From: Phoronis australis
Taxonomy: Eukaryota; Phoronida; Phoronidae
Direction of reading: 5' to 3'
DNA length: 64,000 nt
Assembly (NCBI GenBank): GCA_002633005.1
Contig: NMRA01000002.1
Coordinates: forward strand, 394,876 to 458,875
This document shows, piece after piece, positions 60,246 through 64,000 of the stretch. Under the pieces are notes generated by a model. That model did no database searches and was not told the origin of the DNA. It saw nothing but the letters and a program-made list of their open reading frames with translations. The position numbers were made by a program, and so were the translations under genes. Positions within the stretch are counted from its first letter, which is position 1, and each line of letters begins with the position of its first letter.

Positions 60246-64000
<3,755 letters not shown>

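Overview
This is a window of animal (eukaryotic) nuclear DNA. It has low gene density, AT-rich introns of up to 8 kb with GT...AG borders, no operons, and many short non-autonomous DNA transposons and minisatellites. Only three protein-coding genes can be supported, and all are assembled from short spliced exons. Gene content and structure suggest an invertebrate, most likely a marine one and possibly a deuterostome such as an echinoderm or hemichordate. That placement is inference from gene content and style, not proof.

Layout. (1) 2945-35205, minus strand: a complete cytohesin (Sec7-PH Arf GEF) in 13 coding exons whose joined frame is 1188 nt (395 codons plus stop). (2) 35206-37574: a head-to-head intergenic region that should hold the promoters of both flanking genes. 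(3) 37575-52868, plus strand: a lemur-tyrosine-kinase (LMTK/AATK) family gene in 11 coding exons, 1764 nt (587 codons plus stop), with its first coding exon present twice (37575-37676 and 39446-39547). (4) 52869-60232: intergenic DNA and probable 3' UTRs. (5) 60233-62903, minus strand: a Rac-type Rho GTPase in four exons. Its first exon, coding the extreme N-terminus, lies beyond the right edge.

The genes share no operon-like arrangement, but the neighbourhood is notable. From memory, vertebrate cytohesin, LMTK and RAC paralogues are also linked (17q25 CYTH1/AATK/RAC3; 19q13 CYTH2/LMTK3; 7p22 CYTH3/RAC1 with LMTK2 on 7q; 22q13 CYTH4/RAC2). The window therefore looks like a single-copy version of the pre-duplication gene block. 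Cytohesin activates Arf GTPases at PIP3-rich membrane, and Rac acts in the same cortical actin and membrane-traffic processes.

The rest is repeats. A TTAA-flanked MITE of about 0.3-0.5 kb occurs at least eight times. There is a 568-bp MITE with 3-bp TAA target-site duplications, several other terminal-inverted-repeat elements, a 2.6-kb element with CAGGGCTCGA ends in LMTK intron 1, a perfect 22-bp-arm hairpin, and several minisatellites. Three near-identical direct duplications (25674/26788, 36075/37935, 59379/59853) meet at single N characters. One of the pairs differs by a MITE present in only one copy. This suggests that two haplotypes were concatenated in assembly rather than that real tandem duplications exist. 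No RNA genes, CRISPR arrays or recognisable transposase genes were found.
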